Position numbers and translations under genes: made by a program | Source: an uncultured Pelagibacteraceae bacterium | Lineage (GTDB): Bacteria; Pseudomonadota; Alphaproteobacteria; Pelagibacterales; Pelagibacteraceae | Length of the DNA: 64,000 nt | Assembly: GCA_902532565.1 (NCBI GenBank) | Contig: CACAIR010000001.1 | Coordinates: 101,991 to 165,990 of the forward strand | Direction: 5' to 3' | Shown: positions 9,400 to 18,117 of the stretch, piece by piece | Layout of the letters: the number at the start of each line of letters is the position of its first letter | Position numbering within the stretch: the first letter of the stretch is position 1 | Notes under the pieces: model-generated | Database searches by the model: none | What the model was told of the DNA's origin: nothing | What the model saw: only the letters and a program-made list of their open reading frames with translations

Positions 9400-10659
9400 A
9401 TGAGTGATTCATTATCAAAATTAGAAAAAAGAACTGCTTACACTTTAGTTTTACCTGCAGTACTATTAGTTTTTGCTATTGTTTTATTTCCTATATTTGC
9501 AAATGTTTGGATCAGTTTTAAAGACATTGAATTAAAAGATATTAGAATTCCTGAGCCACGAGCAAAAAAAATTGTTAACTCAATTCCAGAAAATCAATCA
9601 GAATTAAAAGTTATTTATAAATTAAGAAATAGTTCATTAATTCAAGAAATAAAAAATGTTAAGTTCCAAGATAAATTTCCAAAAAATATTTCACCTATAA
9701 ATCTTGACTCTAGGTGTAATTTTGATTCAAAAAAAGTAATTTGCGAATTTGGAAACTGGAAGGCAAAATACAGAGAAAATTTTGAAATAATCATAAAAAA
9801 TAACAATGATGAAACGATTGATAGAAAAATAATTAAATCTCAAAAACCAATTTTAAATGGGAAAGCAGATAACCCACTATTGACTACAAATTTTACTTTA
9901 AAAAATTTTAAAAAAGTTTTTTATGAAAATAATTTTGTTGAATTGCTTTTAACAACATTTTACTTCACTTTTTTTGGCACTGTAGGAGCGATAATTTTTG
10001 GAATTTTGGCAGCGCAACTAGTGAATCAGAATATTAAAGGTCGAACTTATATGCGAGGTATTTTACTTTTTCCTTATGTAGGTCCTGTGGTAGCTTTAGC
10101 CTATACTTGGACATTATTACTGGATCCTAATAGCGGAACTCTAAATGCATTATTGGTTAATTTTAATATTATAGAAACACCGATAAATTTATTAGGCCAA
10201 AAATATATAACGATGAGTATTTTAGGTTTTGAATTTAAATTAAGGCTTGCTTTAACTACAGTAATATTTTTTGAAATTTGGCGTTATTTTCCTTTAGCTT
10301 TTCTATTTATTTTAGCAAGATTACAAGCAATTCCAAAAATTTTGTATGAAGCTGCTGATGTGGATGGAGCAAGTCCAATTCAAAAATTTATTTATATCAC
10401 ACTGCCACAAATTACAGCAATCATCTCAATTTTATTTATGATTAGGTTTATTTGGAACTTTAATAAATTTGAAGATATTTTTTTATTAACTGGTGGAGCA
10501 TCTGGTACAAGAACTTTACCTATTAATGTTTATCAACAAGGATTTGCAGTGTCAGATATTGGGATGGGCTCAGCTGTTTCAATAGTAATTGTAATGTTAC
10601 TTCTTAGTTTCATGGTTATTTATTTTAGATTAATTGGAAAGAGGGCTAATGAAATTTAA
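9400..10659 (+). CDS. Sugar ABC transporter permease (MalF/UgpA type) with large insertion after TM1
   Basis: EAADVDGASPIQKFIYITLPQI EAA motif; ~110-aa insertion between TM1 and the permease core. Confidence 0.88.
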   Translation: MSDSLSKLEKRTAYTLVLPAVLLVFAIVLFPIFANVWISFKDIELKDIRIPEPRAKKIVNSIPENQSELKVIYKLRNSSLIQEIKNVKFQDKFPKNISPINLDSRCNFDSKKVICEFGNWKAKYRENFEIIIKNNNDETIDRKIIKSQKPILNGKADNPLLTTNFTLKNFKKVFYENNFVELLLTTFYFTFFGTVGAIIFGILAAQLVNQNIKGRTYMRGILLFPYVGPVVALAYTWTLLLDPNSGTLNALLVNFNIIETPINLLGQKYITMSILGFEFKLRLALTTVIFFEIWRYFPLAFLFILARLQAIPKILYEAADVDGASPIQKFIYITLPQITAIISILFMIRFIWNFNKFEDIFLLTGGASGTRTLPINVYQQGFAVSDIGMGSAVSIVIVMLLLSFMVIYFRLIGKRANEI

Positions 10660-11842
10660 ATCTCTTTTAATATTTTTGATCATTTCGTCTTTTTTTCTTA
10701 CGTGTATTTTGTCAATTTGGAAGATTATGTCAACCTTACAAGGTTTAAGTTTTACTAATTTAAACATCGCCCCTATTTACTTAATTGGTATCTTGTTATC
10801 GTTAGTATTTGTTTTAATTGGTAATAAAATTAATCACTTTATAAAGACTTTCTCATTATCATTTTTGTTTTCGATTTTATATTTTTACTTAAATGAAGCA
10901 TCTCCATATTGGTATATTCTTGGGATTTTTTTAATTACTTTATTTTTTACGAACAAACTCAAGAAATATAGTATGCAATCTTTGAGGGAAGATTTTATAT
11001 CAGAAAAAATTATTTTTGATTTCATCACCTTATTTGGCATTGTTTTCTTTGCATTTGTAATTTTATTTCCATTTTACATCATGTTAGTTACAAGTTTTAA
11101 AACTCAGATAGCTTTGTTAGTCAATCCTTTGGACTTTAGCTTAGATTTTTCTAAAAGTTTAGCTGAGTTATTTAAGTCTTATTTTGTAATCTTTAAAACT
11201 TATGATTTTGGGAGATACATTTTAATAAGCTCTATTGTTTCAGTCGGAACTGTTATTGTAACTTTATTATTTGCGATACCAGCAGCTTATGCGGTAGCTA
11301 GATTAAACTTCTTTGGCAAAAACTTTTTATCAACTTCAATTCTAATTATATATATGTTTCCAGCCATAGTTTTAGTAATCCCGCTATATACTGTTTTCAG
11401 CCAACTTGGATTAAGAAATTCAATTTTTGGTCTATTGATAGTTTATACAGCAACCACTTTGCCAGTCGCTATTTACATGTTGCAAGGATATTTTAAAAGT
11501 ATTCCAAAAGAAATTGAAGATGCAGGGATTATGGACGGTCATAACTGGTTTGGAATAATTTTAAAGATAATCATTCCTTTAAGTGTGCCAGCTATTGCAT
11601 CTGTTGCACTCTATGTCTTTATGATAGCTTGGAATGAATTTCTTTTTTCTTTAATGTTTTTAGATAGTCCTAAATCATTTACTTTATCACGAGCTATCCA
11701 ATATCTAAGTGGAGATGCAGAAACACCGCGACAATATTTGATGGCAGGCTCTGTAATAGTAACTTTGCCAGTACTTTTCATATTTATATATTTTGAAAAA
11801 TATTTAGTTAGTGGTCTAACTGCTGGTAGTGTCAAAGAATGA
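10649..11842 (+). CDS. Sugar ABC transporter permease (MalG/UgpE type) with extra N-terminal TM segment
   Basis: EIEDAGIMDGHNWFGIILKIIIPLSVPAI EAA motif; probable start MKFKSLL at 10649 overlapping the previous gene. Confidence 0.87.
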   Translation: MKFKSLLIFLIISSFFLTCILSIWKIMSTLQGLSFTNLNIAPIYLIGILLSLVFVLIGNKINHFIKTFSLSFLFSILYFYLNEASPYWYILGIFLITLFFTNKLKKYSMQSLREDFISEKIIFDFITLFGIVFFAFVILFPFYIMLVTSFKTQIALLVNPLDFSLDFSKSLAELFKSYFVIFKTYDFGRYILISSIVSVGTVIVTLLFAIPAAYAVARLNFFGKNFLSTSILIIYMFPAIVLVIPLYTVFSQLGLRNSIFGLLIVYTATTLPVAIYMLQGYFKSIPKEIEDAGIMDGHNWFGIILKIIIPLSVPAIASVALYVFMIAWNEFLFSLMFLDSPKSFTLSRAIQYLSGDAETPRQYLMAGSVIVTLPVLFIFIYFEKYLVSGLTAGSVKE

Positions 11843-11855
11843 AGATATTTTTTCA

Positions 11856-12482
11856 CTAATGTATAGATGTCATACTAGTAAAAATTTCTTTTGAAATATA
11901 TATTGCTATAGATCCCATAAAGAAAATTATAAACAAGTTTATCAAATTCCAAATTTTTGAATTATTCAATTTATTGGATAAAAGTTTAGAAAGATATCCA
12001 AGATTAAAAAAAAATATAAAAGATGCAATAGAGGCACCTATTCCAAAATAAATTTTTTGATTTATCAAGAAATTTTTTGATAGGTTACCTAGAAAAAATA
12101 TGGTGTCGGAATAAACATGTGGATTAAGATAAGTAAAAGCTAAAGTTTTTAAAAAAACATCATATTTAGAGATATTGTTAAATTTATTTTTAAAATTTAT
12201 TTTAGAATTAAATGATTTTATTTTTGAATAAATAAAATGAATTAAGAAAATTACTAAAAGAAAGTTAAATATTATCTCAATTGTTGAATTAAAATATTTT
12301 GAAAAGAGGTGAAAAAGAAATATTCCTGAAAATATCAAAATCAAATCTGATATTGAACATACTGAGCAAACTAAAAATATGTACTGTTTTTTTAGGCCCT
12401 GCTCTATAACAAAAATGTTTTGTGCCCCAATTGCTAAAATTAAACTTAATCCAGTAAAGAACCCTAATACAAGGTATTCCAT
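11856..12482 (-). CDS. LysE family amino-acid exporter
   Basis: GFFTGLSLILAIGAQNIFVIEQGLKK N-terminus, FTYLNPHVYSDTIFFLG motif. Confidence 0.88.
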   Translation of the reverse strand: MEYLVLGFFTGLSLILAIGAQNIFVIEQGLKKQYIFLVCSVCSISDLILIFSGIFLFHLFSKYFNSTIEIIFNFLLVIFLIHFIYSKIKSFNSKINFKNKFNNISKYDVFLKTLAFTYLNPHVYSDTIFFLGNLSKNFLINQKIYFGIGASIASFIFFFNLGYLSKLLSNKLNNSKIWNLINLFIIFFMGSIAIYISKEIFTSMTSIH

Positions 12483-12493
12483 CTAACGCTTAA

Positions 12494-12904
12494 TTAGTCG
12501 GCGTTAGCTGTTAGTGTTTTAATCTCTAAAATATTTTCATTTGGATCTTTGACAAAAAAAGTTTCTTGTTCATATTTAGTACCTTTAAATCTCAAATATG
12601 GTTCATCATAGTATTTTGCACCTTTTTCATTTAATCTTTTTTTAAGAGCATCAAAATCTTTTCTGGATAAATGAACTCCAAAATGAGGTACAGAAACATT
12701 TCCCATATCAACATCATGTCTTTCGTTGTCTAATTTATGATCACTTGCATGGAGTGTTAATTCGTTTCCCCAAAAATCAACATCAGCCCATTCTTGTGCT
12801 GAATTATCCAATCTACATCCCAGTGTTTCGCTATAAAACTTTTTTGCTAATTCTAGATCACCACATGGTATGGCCAAATGAAAACAGTTTGTGTTTTTAT
12901 ACAT
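12494..12904 (-). CDS. VOC/glyoxalase-family protein
   Basis: HLAIPCGDLELAKKFYSETLGCRL, HFGVHLS, FVKDPNENILEIK. Confidence 0.85.
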   Translation of the reverse strand: MYKNTNCFHLAIPCGDLELAKKFYSETLGCRLDNSAQEWADVDFWGNELTLHASDHKLDNERHDVDMGNVSVPHFGVHLSRKDFDALKKRLNEKGAKYYDEPYLRFKGTKYEQETFFVKDPNENILEIKTLTANAD

Positions 12905-12975
12905 ATTTGCTCCTTTAAATAATGAATAAATGAACTATATAAGCTTTAATTTTTTATTTCAAGCTGACAATATTT

Positions 12976-13545
12976 ATGAATAATTTTTTACAATCTATAA
13001 TTGACCGGGATCCTGCGGCAAAATCTAAATTAAGTTTAATTTTAACTTATCCTGGTGTCAAAGCAGTTTTTTTTTACAGGATTGCAAATTTTTTCGCAAT
13101 CGCTAAATTTAATTTAATTGCAAGAATCATTTCACAATTTTCAAGATTTTTAACAGGGATAGAAATTCACCCAAGAGCAAAAATAGGAAAAAATTTATTC
13201 ATTGACCATGGTATGGGAGTAGTGATTGGAGAAACATCGGAGATTGGAGATAATGTTACAATTTATCATAACGTTACATTAGGAGGAATTGCTCCAAGTA
13301 TTAATTCAAATGATCAAAGAAATATGAAAAGACACCCAACTTTAGAAGATAATGTTGTTGTCGGTTCTGGTGCTCAAATATTAGGGCCAATTACAATTGG
13401 TAAAAACTCTTTAATTGGTTCAAACTCAGTAGTAACAAAAAATGTATCTGAAAAATCAGTAATGGCCGGCATACCAGCTAAAAGAGTTGGTGATGCTACA
13501 AAAGGATTTAAACCTTATGCAGTTATAGATGAAGATAAAGAATAA
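12976..13545 (+). CDS. cysE: Serine O-acetyltransferase
   Basis: Hexapeptide repeats, [44 protein letters not shown]; overlaps cysK by 1 nt. Confidence 0.92.
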   Translation: MNNFLQSIIDRDPAAKSKLSLILTYPGVKAVFFYRIANFFAIAKFNLIARIISQFSRFLTGIEIHPRAKIGKNLFIDHGMGVVIGETSEIGDNVTIYHNVTLGGIAPSINSNDQRNMKRHPTLEDNVVVGSGAQILGPITIGKNSLIGSNSVVTKNVSEKSVMAGIPAKRVGDATKGFKPYAVIDEDKE

Positions 13546-14546
13546 TGAAAAATATAAAAAATAATTTTATAGACTCAATTGGAAATACGCCTTTAATAAA
13601 ATTAAAAATAGCATCGAAAATTACTGGGTGCAATATCTATGGTAAAGCTGAGTACTTAAATCCAGGTGGCTCAGTCAAAGATAGAGCTGCACTAGCTTTA
13701 ATAAAAGACGCACAAGAAAAGAAACTAATATCTGAGGGTGGGATTGTGGTTGAGGGAACTGCAGGAAATACTGGAATAGGATTATGTCTCCTTGGAAACT
13801 CTTTAGGTTATAAAACGATAATTGTTATGAATGACAATCAAACACAGGAAAAGAAAGACACTTTAAGAAATGTTGGTGCAGATTTAAGATTAGTTCCACC
13901 AAAACCATATAAAGATGATGGTAATTATGTTAAGGTTGCAGGCAGACTTGCTGAAGAAATAAAAAGTACAAATAACAATGGTGTAGTTTGGGCCAATCAA
14001 TTTGATAACACTGCAAATGCTAAAGGACATTACGAAACAACAGGTCCTGAAATATGGGAACAAACAGATGGAAAAGTTGATGGATTTGTTTGTGCGTCAG
14101 GAACTGGAGGAACTATCGGTGGTGTTAGTAAATATTTAAAAGAAAAAAATAAAGATGTTAAAATTTATCTTGCAGATCCAACCGGTTCAGCTCTCTATAA
14201 TCATATCATGAACGGAGAACTTAAAGCTGAAGGTGGATCAATAACCGAGGGAATAGGATCAAGTAGAATAACTAAAAATTTTGCTGAAGCTAAAATTGAT
14301 GGTGCTTTTTCAATCAGTGATCAAGAATCTTTACCTATACTTTATAACTTAATTCAAAATGAGGGATTAAGTTTAGGAACTAGTTGCGGAGTAAACATTG
14401 CAGGTGCTATTAGATTAGGAAAAGAGCTTGGCCCAGGAAAAACAATTGTTACAATTCTTTGTGATAGATCTGATAAATACAACTCTAAGATGTTTAACAA
14501 ATCATTTTTGAGGGAAAAAAACCTTCCTATTCCAAGCTGGTTATAA
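13545..14546 (+). CDS. cysK: Cysteine synthase A
   Basis: NPGGSVKDRAALALI PLP motif, GTAGNTGIGL, SGTGGTIGGVSKYLK. Confidence 0.92.
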   Translation: MKNIKNNFIDSIGNTPLIKLKIASKITGCNIYGKAEYLNPGGSVKDRAALALIKDAQEKKLISEGGIVVEGTAGNTGIGLCLLGNSLGYKTIIVMNDNQTQEKKDTLRNVGADLRLVPPKPYKDDGNYVKVAGRLAEEIKSTNNNGVVWANQFDNTANAKGHYETTGPEIWEQTDGKVDGFVCASGTGGTIGGVSKYLKEKNKDVKIYLADPTGSALYNHIMNGELKAEGGSITEGIGSSRITKNFAEAKIDGAFSISDQESLPILYNLIQNEGLSLGTSCGVNIAGAIRLGKELGPGKTIVTILCDRSDKYNSKMFNKSFLREKNLPIPSWL

Positions 14547-14561
14547 TATCGCATACCAGCT

Positions 14562-14585
14562 ATGTAACAAAACAGTTACATTTTT
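14562..14585 (+). terminator. Probable weak intrinsic terminator after cysK
   Basis: TGTAAC-AAAACA-GTTACA followed by TTTTT. Confidence 0.45.
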
Positions 14586-14635
14586 GATTTAACATTAATT
14601 AATCTAAATAAGTTATTAAACAATAAGGAGGTGTT

Positions 14636-15010
14636 ATGAAAAAAATTATTACAATTATACTTTCCTTTTTTTTATTCTCATCGGCTTTTGCTGGTATGAA
14701 AGAAGGTGATAAATCAAAAGCTTGGGATTGTGTAGGGATCTATATGGCTAATTACTTTCTTCCACCTGGTGAAGAATTTGAATATGGAATGAAAGAAAAA
14801 TCTATTTCAACTGCAAAGGTTCTAAAAGAGTATGCTCTTGAAATTGGTATTCCAGAAAAAGATTGGGATGATGGAGCAAACAAAGCAGTAGATAAGCATT
14901 ATGGTTCAAAATATGACAAAGCTAAAACTGAAAAATGTCACTCATTCGTTGAAGCTTTAGTTCCTAATGGAGCTGAGAGAGTAAAAAAAGTTGTTCAAAC
15001 ACTATATTAA
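14636..15010 (+). CDS. Small secreted protein, unknown function
   Basis: Signal peptide MKKIITIILSFFLFSSAFA; AAGGAGG Shine-Dalgarno; 124 aa. Confidence 0.75.
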   Translation: MKKIITIILSFFLFSSAFAGMKEGDKSKAWDCVGIYMANYFLPPGEEFEYGMKEKSISTAKVLKEYALEIGIPEKDWDDGANKAVDKHYGSKYDKAKTEKCHSFVEALVPNGAERVKKVVQTLY

Positions 15011-15025
15011 ATAGAAAGGTAAAAA

Positions 15026-15502
15026 ATGAAAAAACTAATAATAGCATTAACTTTTACAATCATTTCAACTGTAGCTTTTGCTAACTCGGGAAAATTTAAT
15101 GCAAGTGGAATGGGGTCTTGGGAAATGAATATTATGAATGCTGGCAATGGTAACATGGCAATTACTTACGATGGAAATGCAGGTCTTACAGATAAAAATC
15201 CAGAGAGTATATTTGACAAATCTACAATGAACTGTGTTGGAGGACTTACATTAGTAAGTGGAAAATTTGATGATGAAACAGGTATGTGCACTTTTTATTT
15301 AGCTGATGGAGAAAAAGTTTTCATGAATTACAAAGGTAAAGGCACCGGTGGTCAAGGAGGATCTGGAACTTTTATAATTATTGGAGGAACTGGAAAATAT
15401 GAAAAAATTTCAGGAACTGGTTTTTCTAGTAGACAGAATCTTAAAGGCAAAGAAGGATTTGCTCACTCAATGAATCAAATGAGTGGTGAGTACACATATT
15501 AA
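15026..15502 (+). CDS. Small secreted protein, possible allene-oxide-cyclase-barrel-like fold
   Basis: Signal peptide ending AFA; FIIIGGTGKYEKISGTGFSS motif; 158 aa. Confidence 0.7.
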   Translation: MKKLIIALTFTIISTVAFANSGKFNASGMGSWEMNIMNAGNGNMAITYDGNAGLTDKNPESIFDKSTMNCVGGLTLVSGKFDDETGMCTFYLADGEKVFMNYKGKGTGGQGGSGTFIIIGGTGKYEKISGTGFSSRQNLKGKEGFAHSMNQMSGEYTY

Positions 15503-15526
15503 ATTAATTAACTATAAGGAGAAATA

Positions 15527-15811
15527 ATGGAAAAAGAAATGTTAGTAGTGGCTAAATTAAAAGAAGGTATGTTTGAAAAGTTTATGGGTTTCATGCAATC
15601 ACCTGAAGGCTTAGCAGAAAGAGCTAAAGTAGCTGTAGTAGAAAAAACTATTGGAACGGTAACACCAGATAAAAGCACTGTAATGTTTAAGATATTTTGT
15701 ACTGATGAACCTGCATTACATAAATTCATAGAAGGAACTGAAGTGTCAAAACCTATCATGGATGCTGTTTTAGATAGCTATTCAATCTATGATTTAACAA
15801 AAGTAAAATAG
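15527..15811 (+). CDS. Small protein, possible ABM-type ferredoxin-like dimeric barrel
   Basis: 94 aa, AAGGAGA Shine-Dalgarno, LVVAKLKEGMFEKFMGFM...; co-directional with neighbours. Confidence 0.65.
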   Translation: MEKEMLVVAKLKEGMFEKFMGFMQSPEGLAERAKVAVVEKTIGTVTPDKSTVMFKIFCTDEPALHKFIEGTEVSKPIMDAVLDSYSIYDLTKVK

Positions 15812-15818
15812 GATAAAT

Positions 15819-16109
15819 ATGAAAAACTACATCGTAACACACACTTTTAAATCAAAAGAAGCTAAAGCTAAAATGATAGAGGTCACTGGCTCAATGTCGA
15901 TGGAAGATATGACTAAAGCAATGACTAGTGAAAATGCAAAATGTCAAATGAGCTGGAACACACCAGGTGATAATTTAACAATGTATTGTTGGTGGAAAGG
16001 TACTAATCCAGATGCAATTAATAAACAGTTAGAATCTATGAATGATTTCTATGAACCTCACAAATTTGTTGAGTGTACAGATGATGTTATAGATTTTAAT
16101 GCTAAATAA
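15819..16109 (+). CDS. Small protein, ferredoxin-like fold suspected
   Basis: 96 aa, NYIVTHTFKSKEAKAKMIEVTGS...NLTMYCWWKG. Confidence 0.65.
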   Translation: MKNYIVTHTFKSKEAKAKMIEVTGSMSMEDMTKAMTSENAKCQMSWNTPGDNLTMYCWWKGTNPDAINKQLESMNDFYEPHKFVECTDDVIDFNAK

Positions 16110-16120
16110 ATGGAGTAACA

Positions 16121-16429
16121 GTGAAAGTAATTTATACAAGAACAATGCGAGTAAAAGATGATGGCCTAGGAAAAGCAATGGAAATTGGGAAAGGTTTGGC
16201 TGCAGTTAGAAAAAAACACTATCCTAACCATGATGTCTATTTTTCTTTTCAAATGGGTGGAGACCCAAGAACAATAAGAGAAACTTTAATTGGAACTATG
16301 TTTGAAGGTGATAATGATGCTGACGCTAACATGTCTGCAGATCCTGAATATATAAAACTTTTAGAGCAATTAAAAGAAGTTGCAATAGAAGGGACTATTG
16401 AAGACGAGATTAGACCAATATTTAGTTAA
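16121..16429 (+). CDS. Small protein of unknown function
   Basis: 102 aa, GTG start (GGAGTAACAGTG), co-directional with neighbours. Confidence 0.65.
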   Translation: MKVIYTRTMRVKDDGLGKAMEIGKGLAAVRKKHYPNHDVYFSFQMGGDPRTIRETLIGTMFEGDNDADANMSADPEYIKLLEQLKEVAIEGTIEDEIRPIFS

Positions 16430-16441
16430 GGAATTTTAAAT

Positions 16442-16858
16442 ATGATAGAAAAATTTAATGGAGTAATTTACTTAGCTTTATTTCTAATTCACTTTATTGG
16501 CTTTGCTTACTATGGATTTAGATGTGTGTTTCAAACACAATCTTTTTTAAATCAATATGGAATGCATGATACAGGTGCTGGGATTGTAAGATTTTTTGGA
16601 TCTATATTTATTGGTTCAACTGTAATGGCAATTTATGTAGGATTCATCAGACCAAATGGCTTAGAGGCTACTTGGGCTTTCTTTAATCTAATATTCTTGC
16701 AAAATTTATCAGCTTTTATAGTTGGTTTTTATAGTACAAAAATTAATAAACTTGGACATACAGATAAAACTTCGGATGAAGCAATCTATGCCCCTTTATT
16801 TTTAACTATTTTAAGTGCTGTACTTTGTTACGGTTTAGCTGATAAAATATACGTTTAA
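16442..16858 (+). CDS. Small integral membrane protein
   Basis: 138 aa with four predicted hydrophobic segments. Confidence 0.65.
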   Translation: MIEKFNGVIYLALFLIHFIGFAYYGFRCVFQTQSFLNQYGMHDTGAGIVRFFGSIFIGSTVMAIYVGFIRPNGLEATWAFFNLIFLQNLSAFIVGFYSTKINKLGHTDKTSDEAIYAPLFLTILSAVLCYGLADKIYV

Positions 16859-16873
16859 ATAAAAGGAGGGGTT

Positions 16874-17224
16874 ATGGCAGGAGTAGAAGTAAAATCTTTC
16901 GAAAAAGCAGATGAGGTTAATGATAATTTTAATAACGCAAAAATAGAAGCTGTAAAAGTTGGAAACCAGAGGGTAATGAAACTTACATTGCAACCTGGAT
17001 GGAAATGGTCAAAAGATATTAAACCAACAGTTGGGGGTGATAGCTGTCAAGCAACGCATCTTGGTGTAATTGTTTCAGGAGCTGTTTGCGCAAAACATAA
17101 TGACGGAACCGAAATAACTTATAAATCTGGAGACGCATATGCTATTCAGCCAGGACATGATGGATGGGTAGTGGGAAATGAACCAGCTATTGTTTATGAG
17201 TTTCACGGAATGTGGGGTGAATAA
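16874..17224 (+). CDS. Cupin-domain protein
   Basis: Preceded by AAGGAGGGG; HLGVIVSGAVCAKHNDGTEITYKSGDAYAIQPGHDGWVVGNEPAIVYEF. Confidence 0.75.
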   Translation: MAGVEVKSFEKADEVNDNFNNAKIEAVKVGNQRVMKLTLQPGWKWSKDIKPTVGGDSCQATHLGVIVSGAVCAKHNDGTEITYKSGDAYAIQPGHDGWVVGNEPAIVYEFHGMWGE

Positions 17225-17544
17225 TGTCGATATTAAAAAGATATACTGATGCAATAGATAAGAAAGACGAAGCAGCTATGAATGAGCTTTTGCATGATGA
17301 TTTTAAGTTTATAATGCATAAATCTGGAAATTCTCTTGGGAAAGCTGACGTAATCAAATGGGCAATGAGTGGTGATATCAATCAAGACAAAGCGCGAATT
17401 GTTTACGAAAATGATGAAGTTGGCGTACACCACTCAATCGTAACTTTTAATGATGGAAATGTAGAAGCTGTAATGGCAGTTTATAAATATAAAGATGGAA
17501 AAATTGCTAGCTTAGAGACTGGTGCTACTCCAATGTCTAAATAA
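17224..17544 (+). CDS. SnoaL/NTF2-like protein
   Basis: RYTDAIDKKDEAAMNELLHDDFKFIMHKSG; start overlaps the previous stop by 1 nt. Confidence 0.7.
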   Translation: MSILKRYTDAIDKKDEAAMNELLHDDFKFIMHKSGNSLGKADVIKWAMSGDINQDKARIVYENDEVGVHHSIVTFNDGNVEAVMAVYKYKDGKIASLETGATPMSK

Positions 17545-17765
17545 TGTTTCCAAAAAAATATTTTGATTTTATATTCATTTTAATTATGGGTTTTGGCATG
17601 AGCTTGCTCATGACACTTATAATTACCTATATAAATACTGGAATGGATAATGAATATATCAATAGATTTTTAAAAGCATGGTCAGTAAGTTTACCTATAG
17701 CAATTATAGCTGCTCTTGTTCTTGGCCCACCAATAAAAAAATTGGTGGATAAAATTACCAATTAA
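17544..17765 (+). CDS. DUF2798-like small membrane protein
   Basis: Two TMs, IMGFGMSLLMTLIITYINTG...FLKAWSVSLPIAIIAALVLGPPIKKLVDKI. Confidence 0.7.
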   Translation: MFPKKYFDFIFILIMGFGMSLLMTLIITYINTGMDNEYINRFLKAWSVSLPIAIIAALVLGPPIKKLVDKITN

Positions 17766-17781
17766 GAATATTCTTAAATTA

Positions 17782-18117
17782 ATGGGTAATATTATTGCAT
17801 ATATTGTTCTTATACTTGCGGTTATTTTAGGCACTGCCGCAAACGGTTTTGCCAAAGGTGCAAATGGTTTTACATTGTTCATACCAAGTTTGTTGACAGC
17901 AATAACTATTGTTGGCTGCATGTTTGCGTTATCTATTGTTATGAAAACTATTCCAGTTGGCATAACTTATGCTTCATTTGCTGGTCTATGTATAATTGCT
18001 ACAACACTTGTTGGAATATTTAGATTTAATCAATTGCCAGATCTTTACACTGTCATAGGTTTAATTTTGATAGTCACAGGTGTATTAATAGTCAACCTTC
18101 TTGGTAAAACTACTTAG
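17782..18117 (+). CDS. Small multidrug resistance (SMR/EmrE) family transporter
   Basis: 111 aa, four TMs, AYIVLILAVILGTAANGFAKGANGF, GITYASFAGLCIIATTLVGIFRF. Confidence 0.82.
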   Translation: MGNIIAYIVLILAVILGTAANGFAKGANGFTLFIPSLLTAITIVGCMFALSIVMKTIPVGITYASFAGLCIIATTLVGIFRFNQLPDLYTVIGLILIVTGVLIVNLLGKTT

